A stretch of 55,129 nucleotides of DNA from a virus, in IMG/VR virus record IMGVR_UViG_3300042882_000260, positions 1 to 55,129 of that record; one strand, given 5' to 3'. The notes beneath the pieces are model-generated. The model worked only from the letters and a program-made list of their open reading frames with translations, was not told the DNA's origin and did no database searches. The position numbers were made by a program, and so were the translations under genes. The stretch's first letter is position 1; every line of letters starts with the position of its first letter. Shown one piece after another: positions 30,197 through 37,249 of the stretch.

Positions 30197-32644
30197 ATGA
30201 AAACATACAATCTCTCGATTGGTAAGACAGAATCGAGTAACAAGGTCGTCACCGTCGTTCGCGGTTGGCAACATATAATGAAGCAGCTATCGACTCACAC
30301 GGTTGCGGCTAAGAAGGGCGGCAAGTACCTGGTCGGTGGATACTACAGCGGTGACGTGCGCAAGGAAGAGTTCATGGTCGCGCGTACGCTGATGGTGCTA
30401 GACATCGACGGCTACGTTGGCTCGATCGAGGACCTGGCGTTTGACTTAGAGATAAGCATCCCCGGCACCTTCGTCGCCTACTCAAGTCATCGTCACGATA
30501 ACAAGAAGCCCCGCATCCGCGTCGTGCTCCCGCTCAGCCGTGAGGTCACGCCTGACGAGTACCGCGCCTTAGCGATTAACTTCATGCTTAACACGACCAT
30601 CCCGTTCGAGGCCTTCGACAAGTGCTCGTCCGTGCCTAACCAGGCGATGTTCTTGCCGCAGCACCCTGAGGGCGGTGACCACTGGACCATGACGCAGGAG
30701 GGCGACGAGCTGCTCGTGCCTGACGTCATCCCTGGTGTCGAGAGACACGTCACGGTCGACTCTTCCGACGACGGGCTCGATGAGCTCAGCGCCGCGTTAG
30801 CCAACCAGCCGCTCGACATCACACCTGAGATGGTCGACGCCTACCTGTCCGCGCTCGACCCTACCCAGGCCCCGTACGACACTTGGGTCAAGGTAGGGAT
30901 GGCGCTCTTTCATCAGTTCCAGGGCTCGGCCGCAGGCTTTGAGCGTTGGGTCGCCTGGTCCAGCGCCGACAGTGAGCGGTTCGATGACGCAGAGATGGCT
31001 CCCAAGTGGCAGTCGTTCGGTGGCTCCGAGTCACCCATCACGTTCGCCTCTATCATGCACTGGGTCAAAGAGGCCGGCGGCGTCGTGGCTGTGGATAACA
31101 TGTTCGAGTCCTTGCTGCTTGAGGCCTCGAAGGTCGCTACCTTCGACGAGTACCAGCTCTTCAAGGACAAGATCACCGCCATGAGCGACCACGTGCTGCC
31201 ACCGGTCTACCGGTCCGGTGTCGTGAGTGAGCTCGCTGACCACTTCGGTAAGATTAACAAGGTCGCCAAGGGTGCCATCACCAAAGAGATGCAGGCCTCA
31301 CGCGTCGCTAGGGCTAACACCGTCGTGCAGCCAGACTGGCTGGACCCTTGGGTCTACGTCGAGAACACCTGCTCGTTCGCTAACGCTGACGTGGCCGACT
31401 ACATGATCAAGCGCGAGGCCTTCAACGCTAAGTTCGACCGCGAGCCTGAGTGCGTGGCCGCCGAGCGTCAGGCCTCACAGCTTGCGCTGGTTAACTACGA
31501 CCTACAGACCGTGGTGGACGTTATGTTCTTCCCCGCTGCCGGCAAGTTCTTCACGTACGAGCACAAGCGCATGATGAACTCGTACTCACCCAAGGGCGTC
31601 AGCGCGTGTGATGTTATCGACGACGACGGTCAGATGGTGGTCGACATGTTCTTGAAGCACGTCGCCTTCACGCTTGAGTCGCAGTACGAGCAGGACCTCT
31701 TCCTAGACTGGATGGCCTACATCTATCAGAACCCAGGCAAGCGCGTGGGCTGGGCGATGCTGCTGCAGGGCGCACCTGGTACCGGCAAGAGCTACTTCGG
31801 TAACGTCTTCGAGGAGCTGCTCGGCAGCAACGTCCGGTCGCTGGACACGCAGGCCATCTCTGGTCGATTCACCGGCTGGGCTCACGGCTCTATCGTGACG
31901 GTCGTCGAAGAGATCCGCATCGCCGGCACGAACAAGTACGAGATCCTGGACAAGTTGAAGCCGATCATATCGAACTCGACCATACAGATCGAGGAGAAGG
32001 GTCGCGACCATCGGACCGTGCCTAACTTCACGTCGTACTTGCTGCTGACCAACCACAAGGACGCCGTGCCCTTGGGCGATGGTGAGCGCCGCTATTGCGC
32101 TATGTTCTCTAGGATACAGAGCGAGGAGGAGTTGTTCGACGCCTTCGGTGGCCGTGAGAAGGCCCGCGAGTACTTCGACGACCTGTTCGCTAACACGCGT
32201 CGTCGTCCAGACGCTATCGCTAGGTTCTTGCTTAACAGGAAGATTGCCGACAGCTTTGATCCTAGCGGACGTGCGCCGGACACCGGGGCCAAGCGCGAGA
32301 TGAAAGCCTTGAGCGTGTCGCCTGATTGGGATCTAATCGACGACGCTATCAGTAACAACAACTGCGAGGTTATTAACGATAAGATTGTTGATGTTACCTG
32401 GATGAATAAGGTTGTCTTGGGCCAGGGTGGTGAGCTACCTAAGAATAGGACGGCCTCTATTATCTTGTCTGAGATGGGGTACTCACCCATCCCTGGACGC
32501 AAGATTAAGATCTACAACGATGGGCATCATTATGTGTGGATTAGGGGCGCGGTCGATGACCCACGAGTGACGGAGGTAAAAAACATCGTGCGAGACTTTC
32601 ACAGCAACAAAAGTGGTGGATTTTTAGAAAAGGTAGAATTCTAA
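30197..32644 (+). CDS. Primase-helicase (AEP/PriCT-like plus D5-type SF3 ATPase), 815 aa
   Basis: ATG at 30197 is preferred to an in-frame TTG at 30185. The N-terminal region (TLMVLDIDGY, then HRHDNKKPRIRVVLPLSREVTPDEYRAL split across about 95-125) looks like an archaeo-eukaryotic primase-type fold. Residues about 200-295 (YDTWVKVGMALFHQF...ITFASIMHWVKEAGG) fit a PriCT domain. The ATPase domain has Walker A GAPGTGKS at about 525, VVEEIR as Walker B and LLLTNHKDAVPL as sensor 1. It would prime and unwind DNA for the family B polymerase. The gene is noticeably GC-richer than its neighbours. Confidence 0.9.
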   Translation: MKTYNLSIGKTESSNKVVTVVRGWQHIMKQLSTHTVAAKKGGKYLVGGYYSGDVRKEEFMVARTLMVLDIDGYVGSIEDLAFDLEISIPGTFVAYSSHRHDNKKPRIRVVLPLSREVTPDEYRALAINFMLNTTIPFEAFDKCSSVPNQAMFLPQHPEGGDHWTMTQEGDELLVPDVIPGVERHVTVDSSDDGLDELSAALANQPLDITPEMVDAYLSALDPTQAPYDTWVKVGMALFHQFQGSAAGFERWVAWSSADSERFDDAEMAPKWQSFGGSESPITFASIMHWVKEAGGVVAVDNMFESLLLEASKVATFDEYQLFKDKITAMSDHVLPPVYRSGVVSELADHFGKINKVAKGAITKEMQASRVARANTVVQPDWLDPWVYVENTCSFANADVADYMIKREAFNAKFDREPECVAAERQASQLALVNYDLQTVVDVMFFPAAGKFFTYEHKRMMNSYSPKGVSACDVIDDDGQMVVDMFLKHVAFTLESQYEQDLFLDWMAYIYQNPGKRVGWAMLLQGAPGTGKSYFGNVFEELLGSNVRSLDTQAISGRFTGWAHGSIVTVVEEIRIAGTNKYEILDKLKPIISNSTIQIEEKGRDHRTVPNFTSYLLLTNHKDAVPLGDGERRYCAMFSRIQSEEELFDAFGGREKAREYFDDLFANTRRRPDAIARFLLNRKIADSFDPSGRAPDTGAKREMKALSVSPDWDLIDDAISNNNCEVINDKIVDVTWMNKVVLGQGGELPKNRTASIILSEMGYSPIPGRKIKIYNDGHHYVWIRGAVDDPRVTEVKNIVRDFHSNKSGGFLEKVEF

Positions 32645-32645
32645 G

Positions 32646-32676
32646 TAAAAAGGGCGCAGTGACCGCGCCCTTTTTT
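32646..32676 (+). terminator. Bidirectional intrinsic terminator
   Basis: AAAAA, GGGCGC, a 7-nt loop, GCGCCC and TTTTTT just after the primase-helicase stop. The flanking A and T tracts let it act on both strands. Confidence 0.85.
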
Positions 32677-32700
32677 GCAACTGCGCCCCTAACCGCGCCC

Positions 32701-32870
32701 CTATTTAATTCTTTGTTTTTACTATATATTTTTTATTTTAGATATCGGTTATCAGTTAAATAGTAAAAAGTATTCATATGAGAAATGAGTGTGTATATTT
32801 TAGAGTTGGTACACACATAAAACACACACACATTACACATTTAAGTAGTATAAGAATAACCGAGCACCGC
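32701..32870. other. AT-rich intergenic region, possible replication origin
   Basis: About 170 bases of very AT-rich sequence between convergent genes, containing complementary GTGTGTATATT and ACACACA stretches (32790-32835). No open frame with a ribosome binding site is seen. Location beside the primase-helicase makes an origin plausible, but nothing diagnostic is visible. Confidence 0.3.
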
Positions 32871-32874
32871 ACCC

Positions 32875-33078
32875 CTAGTTAAAGTTCTTCTGCTTTAATG
32901 CTTGTTCAATAGCGAGAATAAATTTTGCAAGCAATGGTATTTCAACATGATGCAAGCCATCAAAAACTGCAAGCCTACCTATCTCATCATCCGTTAATCC
33001 TTGCCATTTGCGATTAACTAATTTTTCCCATTGTTCATCTTGCTCTACTCGCATCTTTAATGCTTCGTCTTTGGTCAT
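32875..33078 (-). CDS. Small hypothetical protein (67 aa)
   Basis: Charged helical protein: MTKDEALKMRVEQDEQWEKL, then TDDEIGRLAVFDGLHHVEIPLLAKFILAIEQALKQK. AGGAAA precedes the ATG. The EQDEQWEKLV segment recalls RQDERWEKRV in the 59-aa protein at 19738, a possible distant paralogue. Last gene of the 34.1-kb minus-strand early unit; function unknown. Confidence 0.65.
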   Translation of the reverse strand: MTKDEALKMRVEQDEQWEKLVNRKWQGLTDDEIGRLAVFDGLHHVEIPLLAKFILAIEQALKQKNFN

Positions 33079-33088
33079 GATGTATTTC

Positions 33089-33301
33089 CTAGTGTGTAAG
33101 GGGAGGGGTGATGAATCCGGCCTCGATCAGTTCGTTGGCTGCACGGCCGTACCAACCTTGCAGCTGCCAGCATAGGCCGGTGTCGAGTAGGTACTGCCAG
33201 GCTGAGATGATTGTGTCCTGATCGTGTTCTTCGCCGTCGAAGCCCTCCACGCACGCTGAGGCGTCGTAGGGCGTCCAAGTTGTTTGTGTTGATGTAGTCA
33301 T
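33089..33301 (-). CDS. Conserved-looking phage early protein (70 aa)
   Basis: The central pattern ISAWQYLLDTGLCWQLQGWYGRAANELIEAG is one I recognise as recurrent in small phage proteins of unknown function. AAGGGAG precedes the start. Another frame overlapping this region (33075-33278) lacks protein-like features and was set aside. Function unknown. Confidence 0.75.
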   Translation of the reverse strand: MTTSTQTTWTPYDASACVEGFDGEEHDQDTIISAWQYLLDTGLCWQLQGWYGRAANELIEAGFITPPLTH

Positions 33302-33302
33302 G

Positions 33303-33614
33303 TTAGTTTCTCCCTTGTGAGTTGGATTCTTGTTTTCTTAGTTCAAAGGCTGGGCACCATCCGCCAGCCGTGCTGCGTGTGTCTGTAAAGTAAAGTGTGT
33401 ACTCTGGCTCACCTTCAATTGACAGTGAGCTTGAGCGAATGCCTTTTTTAATTAGATTAAGTTTACGCAAGGCGCTGATCAGTTTCTTGTTGTCTGATAG
33501 TGAGTCGTCACTAAGCACGATGTCTTTCTCAGCCACCCAGGCGTCGTTAACCTCGAAGCCGTCTTTCTTGTTGCCCCAGACGTCGTAAACAACCAATGAA
33601 TAATAATTTGTCAT
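33303..33614 (-). CDS. Hypothetical protein, LXR-box-like composition (103 aa)
   Basis: Reads MTNYYSLVVYDVWGNKKDGF, then a helical Lys/Ser-rich middle (SLSDNKKLISALRKLNLIKKG) and a beta-rich C-terminal part (GEPEYTLYFTDTRSTAGGWCPAFELR). AGGAG precedes the start. No known domain; early unit. Function unknown. Confidence 0.7.
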   Translation of the reverse strand: MTNYYSLVVYDVWGNKKDGFEVNDAWVAEKDIVLSDDSLSDNKKLISALRKLNLIKKGIRSSSLSIEGEPEYTLYFTDTRSTAGGWCPAFELRKQESNSQGRN

Positions 33615-33624
33615 GTCAATTCTC

Positions 33625-33777
33625 CTAAATAATCAGTTCTGTTAAGTTTGTTGGGGTGATTAGCTTCTTAAACGATTCTTTGTCCTCTGGCCACTGCGCA
33701 GCAAGACAAAACGCGTCGTGTTCTTTTTCAGTCAGCTGCAAGACCACGACCTTCTCTGTTTTAGTTTCTTCGTTCAT
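33625..33777 (-). CDS. Tiny hypothetical protein (50 aa)
   Basis: MNEETKTEKVVVLQLTEKEH begins a 50-codon frame preceded by AAGGGG. The LQLTEKEHDAFCLAAQWPEDK segment could be helical. It fills the gap between its neighbours exactly, with the following gene's AGGAG next to its stop. Function unknown. Confidence 0.6.
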   Translation of the reverse strand: MNEETKTEKVVVLQLTEKEHDAFCLAAQWPEDKESFKKLITPTNLTELII

Positions 33778-33787
33778 GTCGATCCCC

Positions 33788-34072
33788 TTAGCGTGAAGTT
33801 ACTTTTAAAGTGATCACTGCTGTTACCTTGGTGTACTTAGCGATTAACTCAGCTGGTACGTCGGCAGCGATGAAGACCGCCTTGTTGTCGACTGTCTTTC
33901 TTTCTGAAAGAGTCACAACACCACGGAAGAGGTCACCCTCGATAACACCTTCGTTTGATTTAAGATCGTTCTTGATGATCTCGGCCTGTGCCTCAAGGTC
34001 AGCGATTTGAGCTAACAAGATGCCTAGTTGGTCAATTTGAGTTGTTGCTTGAAGTTTAGCTAGATTTGTCAT
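33788..34072 (-). CDS. Helical phage protein (94 aa)
   Basis: A coiled-coil N-terminal half (QIDQLGILLAQIADLEAQAEIIKNDLK) is followed by a beta C-terminal half (FRGVVTLSERKTVDNKAVFIAADVPAELIAKYTKVTAVITLKVTSR). The order (coiled coil, TVSE-like strand, IAKYT, VT.R end) is familiar from small early phage proteins of unknown role. First gene after early promoter B. Confidence 0.7.
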   Translation of the reverse strand: MTNLAKLQATTQIDQLGILLAQIADLEAQAEIIKNDLKSNEGVIEGDLFRGVVTLSERKTVDNKAVFIAADVPAELIAKYTKVTAVITLKVTSR

Positions 34073-34097
34073 TTTATTTAGTCCTTTTAGTTTTATT

Positions 34098-34153
34098 GTG
34101 TTGTCCTACCACAGAAGTCATTATACAGAGTGTTGAGAGAAACGCAACACTTA
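34098..34153 (-). promoter_or_regulatory. Early promoter/operator copy B
   Basis: -35 TTGCGT (34142-34147), 16-nt spacer and -10 TATAAT (34120-34125) on the minus strand. The inverted repeat AGTGTTG-N9-CAACACT spans 34129-34151. It drives the 94-aa gene and those downstream of it. Confidence 0.75.
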
Positions 34154-34160
34154 TTTTCAA

Positions 34161-34424
34161 TTAATTTACATAAATTAAAACTGTACCGCTATCGTACCAT
34201 TCAGAGTGTAGGCCTATCTTGTGTAGGTACTCAAACAACTCTGGGTGCACGCCCATCGTGTCACGAAAGCCGTAGTAGTCGAACGCGTAGTTGCCGTTGA
34301 TCTCTGAGCCCTCGCCGGACCATAGCGCGTTCGTGCTGCCATTAAAGTCCTCGCCGTCTTTTAGCCACACGCCAGGGAAACGGTTAGTGATTTGGTTTGC
34401 TTTTCTTTTTAGTTTGCTGTTCAT
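34161..34424 (-). CDS. Small phage protein of unknown function (87 aa)
   Basis: FPGVWLKDGEDFNGSTNALWSGEGSEINGNYAFDYYGFRDTMGVHPEL, read in pieces, shows a recurrent phage pattern (LWSGEGS, FDYY, MGVH.EL, WYDSGT). AAGGAG precedes the ATG. It lies between a UUCG hairpin and promoter B. Function unknown. Confidence 0.75.
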   Translation of the reverse strand: MNSKLKRKANQITNRFPGVWLKDGEDFNGSTNALWSGEGSEINGNYAFDYYGFRDTMGVHPELFEYLHKIGLHSEWYDSGTVLIYVN

Positions 34425-34440
34425 TTTAATCTCCTTGAGT

Positions 34441-34456
34441 AGGGCCCGAAGGCCCT
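34441..34456. other. UUCG-type hairpin
   Basis: AGGGCC-CGAA-GGCCCT. On the minus strand the loop is UUCG, a very stable tetraloop. It separates the 60-aa and 87-aa genes and lacks a U-tract in that direction, so it is probably an RNA stability or processing element. Confidence 0.5.
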
Positions 34457-34462
34457 ATTTAA

Positions 34463-34645
34463 TTAATCGTCGTAATCGTCTTCTGGGTGACCCTGATCTG
34501 GGCCTGTGTAGTGTGGGTTGCGTTCCCAGGTGTCGTACGGTGAAAGAATCCATTGTTGATCAGCTCTTTCGGCGCCGTAAACGTAAGTGTATTGATCCAC
34601 TCGATCTTGTTCGGTACCGTAGTTTGTGTATTCATCTTCGTTCAT
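34463..34645 (-). CDS. Small acidic, Tyr-rich protein (60 aa)
   Basis: Start at 34645 (MNEDEYTNYGTEQDRVDQYT) with AAAAGGAC upstream. Strongly acidic and Tyr/Asp-rich, ending PEDDYDD. Such acidic small proteins are often DNA mimics or inhibitors, but no assignment can be made. First gene after early promoter C. Confidence 0.6.
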   Translation of the reverse strand: MNEDEYTNYGTEQDRVDQYTYVYGAERADQQWILSPYDTWERNPHYTGPDQGHPEDDYDD

Positions 34646-34670
34646 TTTGTTTAGTCCTTTTAGTTTTATT

Positions 34671-34727
34671 GTGTTGCCCAACCACAGAAACGATTATACG
34701 GAGTGTTGAGAAAAACGCAACACTTAT
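34671..34727 (-). promoter_or_regulatory. Early promoter/operator copy C
   Basis: -35 TTGCGT (34715-34720), 16-nt spacer, -10 TATAAT (34693-34698), with the inverted repeat at 34702-34724. The leader that follows is nearly identical to that of copy B. Confidence 0.75.
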
Positions 34728-34805
34728 TTTCAATTATTTTTAATTATTTTTAACGATGACACTATCATTGGGTTTCAAGGCTAATTTTATTTAAAATGCT
34801 TTTGT

Positions 34806-34826
34806 ATGTTGAGTAAAACGCACAAC
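34806..34826. promoter_or_regulatory. Diverged operator copy D before the terminase operon
   Basis: TGTTGAG, TAAAACGCA and CAAC follow the same order as copies A-C but without the TATAAT promoter core. It lies 40 nt upstream of the HTH gene that heads the terminase operon. The same regulator may therefore act on both early and packaging genes. Confidence 0.45.
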
Positions 34827-34866
34827 TAGTTTAGACTACTCGCTGTTGAATATTATTGGAACGCAA

Positions 34867-35121
34867 ATGGGCAACGAAGAGTACAGTCACCTGATGAACA
34901 AAAAGCCGGCGGCCACGGTCCTAGCTAAGTTCAAGAGCAATCGCTCACTGGCCAAGAAGCTTGGTATCAGTCCGAGCACGATCACTCGATGGACTTATCC
35001 TAAGATCATGAAGGGCACAGACGGTCACATCCCGCAGAAGTACTGGATAGAGATTATGCACATCGCAAGGCGAGAAGGGTTTACACTTACGATTGAACAT
35101 TTGTCAGGGTTACGCGCATGA
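34867..35121 (+). CDS. HTH protein, carph-isopro-like (84 aa)
   Basis: ATG at 34867 is chosen over an in-frame TTG at 34846. The helix-turn-helix SNRSLAKKLGISPSTITRW is followed by GHIPQKYWIEIMHIARREGFTLTIEHLSG, the pattern of a small HTH family often encoded next to phage packaging genes. It is a likely regulator of its own operon, given operator D upstream. The stop overlaps the TerS start (ATGA). Confidence 0.75.
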   Translation: MGNEEYSHLMNKKPAATVLAKFKSNRSLAKKLGISPSTITRWTYPKIMKGTDGHIPQKYWIEIMHIARREGFTLTIEHLSGLRA

Positions 35122-35651
35122 GTGAAGTAAGTGAGCCACGTGAGAGAGCATCAACGGCGCTAATGCCGAGCGGTCTAACGGCCCAGGAAGAGATCTTCTG
35201 TCAGAACATAGTGAGGGGCAACAACCAGTCAGACGCTTTCAGAGCGGCCTACGACACTAGTAGCTACAAAGAAGCGTCTATACATCGCTCTGCAAAAGCC
35301 ATCATGGACAAAATCAAGATTAAATCAAGGATCGCGGAGTTGCGCGCTCCTGTGATCAAGAAGGTGCAGATCACGCTCGAAGATCACCTGATTAAGTTGG
35401 GCCAGCTGAGTGACCTCGCTGCAGCCAAGGATCAGTACTCTGCTGCGATTAATGGCGAGATGCTGCGAGGTAAGGTCAGTGGCCTCTACGTTGATAAGAT
35501 CGAGAGCAAGAACATTAACCTGAACGGCTCGCTAGCTAGTGAGATCAAGCTGAGCCGCTTAACTGACGACGAGCTAGCCGAGTACCTCAGACTAACCGCG
35601 AAGGCCTCAGACGAGAGCCTAGACGGTCTTAAGGTGGTGACCGACGTATGA
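35118..35651 (+). CDS. terS: Terminase small subunit (177 aa)
   Basis: LTAQEEIFCQNIVRGNNQSDAFRAAYDTSSYKEASIHRSAKAIM, read as one region (about 20-65), is the N-terminal HTH of Terminase_2-type small subunits, followed by KIKSRIAELR. The middle is a helical oligomerisation part (VQITLEDHLIKLGQLSDLA). It recognises the phage DNA and starts packaging with TerL. Both ends overlap neighbouring genes by ATGA. Confidence 0.88.
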   Translation: MSEVSEPRERASTALMPSGLTAQEEIFCQNIVRGNNQSDAFRAAYDTSSYKEASIHRSAKAIMDKIKIKSRIAELRAPVIKKVQITLEDHLIKLGQLSDLAAAKDQYSAAINGEMLRGKVSGLYVDKIESKNINLNGSLASEIKLSRLTDDELAEYLRLTAKASDESLDGLKVVTDV

Positions 35652-37189
35652 TTGACATGTCCAACGTGATACCGCTGCGAGCTATCCAGCTTGAGCACGA
35701 CAGGCGCCGCGCTGAGCGCTCACTTAGCGAGTTCACTAAGATGGCCTGGCACGTCATCGAGCCTGGCACGCCTTACATCGGCAACTGGCACCTCGATACC
35801 ATCTCTGAGCACCTGGAGGCCGTCACGAAGGGCGAGATACGCAACCTGCTCATCAACGTGCCACCTCGGCACATGAAGTCGATACAGGTCGCTGTGATGT
35901 GGCCGGTGTGGGTGTGGATGACGCAGCCGCAGTTCCGATGGCTGTTCGCCTCGTACGCTATCAGCCTGTCTGTGCGTGACTCACTCAAGTGCCGCCGACT
36001 GATCGAGTCGCCCTGGTTCCAAGAGCGCTGGGGCCACCGGTTCGCGTTGACCGGCGACCAGAACGCTAAGACCTTCTTCGAGAACGACAAGTCCGGCTAC
36101 CGGTTCGCGACCTCGGTCGGCGCGTCGACCACTGGCCACGGCGGTGACGTGCTGGTTGTCGATGACCCGCACAACTCGATGGAGGCGCAGTCAGACACGA
36201 TGCGCGAGTCCACGCTTGAGTGGTGGGACCAGGCGATGAGTACGCGGCTCAACAACCCTAAGACCGGCTGCAAGGTGATCGTGATGCAGCGGCTGCACGA
36301 GAACGACCTCTCTGGTCACGTGCTCAGGCAGGGCGGCTGGGATCACCTCTGCCTGCCGGCTCAGTTCGAGAAGGGCAGACGCAGCAAGACCACGCTGGGC
36401 AACTACGACCCACGCACCGAGGACGGCGAGCTGCTGTGGAAGGGCCGCTTCGGCATGAAAGAGATCGACGAGCTCAAGGTGCAGCTAGGTGAGTACGGCA
36501 CATCGGGCCAGCTGCAGCAACGCCCGTCACCGGCCGCTGGTGGTATCATCAAGCGCGACTGGTTCAAGCTGCTGCCGGCAGACGAGCCGTTGCCTAAGCT
36601 CATGTACGTTGTGCAGTCCTACGACACGGCCTTCACCGAGAAGACACAGAACGACCCAACGGCCTGCAGCACCTGGGGCGTGTTCAATCACGCCAAGGGT
36701 AAGTCGGTCGTGCTGCTTGACTGCTGGAAGGAGCACCTCGGTTACCCTGACCTGCGTAAGAAGATGGGCGACGAGTACCGGTCTAAGTACGGCGACAAGG
36801 ACAAGACGGTCGACGTGGTGCTGATCGAGGAGAAGGGGTCAGGCATTAGCTTGATGCAAGACCTGCGACGCAGCGGCGTGCCCTGTCACCCGTACAACCC
36901 AGGGCGAGCGGACAAGGTCACACGTGTCCACGCGGTCGCGCCCTTGCTTGAGTCTGGCCTCGTGTACTTGCCTGAGTCGAAGAAGAACCCAGGCCGCGCA
37001 CCAGCGTGGACAGACGCGATGATGCACGAGCTGATGATTTTCCCTAACGGCGAGCACGACGACATGGTCGACAGCATGACGCAGGCGCTAATCTACTTGC
37101 GTGACACGCGCATGCTGAGCATCGACGGCAACCAGGTTGAGTACGGACAAGCGCCACCAAAAGAAAGAAGCAATCCGTACGCTGCGTAG
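35648..37189 (+). CDS. terL: Terminase large subunit (513 aa)
   Basis: ATPase: Walker A-like VPPRHMKS (71-78), Walker B VLVVDD (168-173). Nuclease: Asp326 (QSYDTAF), Glu394/395 (LIEEKGSG) and Asp471/472 plus Asp475 (GEHDDMVDS), an RNase H-like active site (Terminase_6C type). It drives DNA translocation through the portal and cuts the concatemer. Length is normal for the family. ATGA overlap with terS. Confidence 0.95.
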   Translation: MIDMSNVIPLRAIQLEHDRRRAERSLSEFTKMAWHVIEPGTPYIGNWHLDTISEHLEAVTKGEIRNLLINVPPRHMKSIQVAVMWPVWVWMTQPQFRWLFASYAISLSVRDSLKCRRLIESPWFQERWGHRFALTGDQNAKTFFENDKSGYRFATSVGASTTGHGGDVLVVDDPHNSMEAQSDTMRESTLEWWDQAMSTRLNNPKTGCKVIVMQRLHENDLSGHVLRQGGWDHLCLPAQFEKGRRSKTTLGNYDPRTEDGELLWKGRFGMKEIDELKVQLGEYGTSGQLQQRPSPAAGGIIKRDWFKLLPADEPLPKLMYVVQSYDTAFTEKTQNDPTACSTWGVFNHAKGKSVVLLDCWKEHLGYPDLRKKMGDEYRSKYGDKDKTVDVVLIEEKGSGISLMQDLRRSGVPCHPYNPGRADKVTRVHAVAPLLESGLVYLPESKKNPGRAPAWTDAMMHELMIFPNGEHDDMVDSMTQALIYLRDTRMLSIDGNQVEYGQAPPKERSNPYAA

Positions 37190-37195
37190 TTGTAT

Positions 37196-37218
37196 TTTAA
37201 TTAATACTGGGTTAAAAT
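37196..37218 (+). promoter_or_regulatory. Candidate late promoter (copy 1)
   Basis: In the 60-nt gap after TerL, ACTGGGTTAAAAT (-10-like TAAAAT, 37213-37218) resembles the TAGGGCATAAT motif found before other structural operons. This is the weakest match of the four. Confidence 0.3.
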
Positions 37219-37249
37219 CGCGCAAAGCCAATCCTTTTTAGGGAATGCT

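Noticed and set aside
33075-33278. Open frame overlapping the 70-aa gene at 33089-33301
   Set aside because: Arg-rich, no Shine-Dalgarno; the overlapping frame has a recognisable phage protein pattern and AAGGGAG upstream.
23716-34700. CRISPR-like array from the three 57-base repeats
   Set aside because: The copies are far apart and each contains a promoter; there is no regular spacer pattern.
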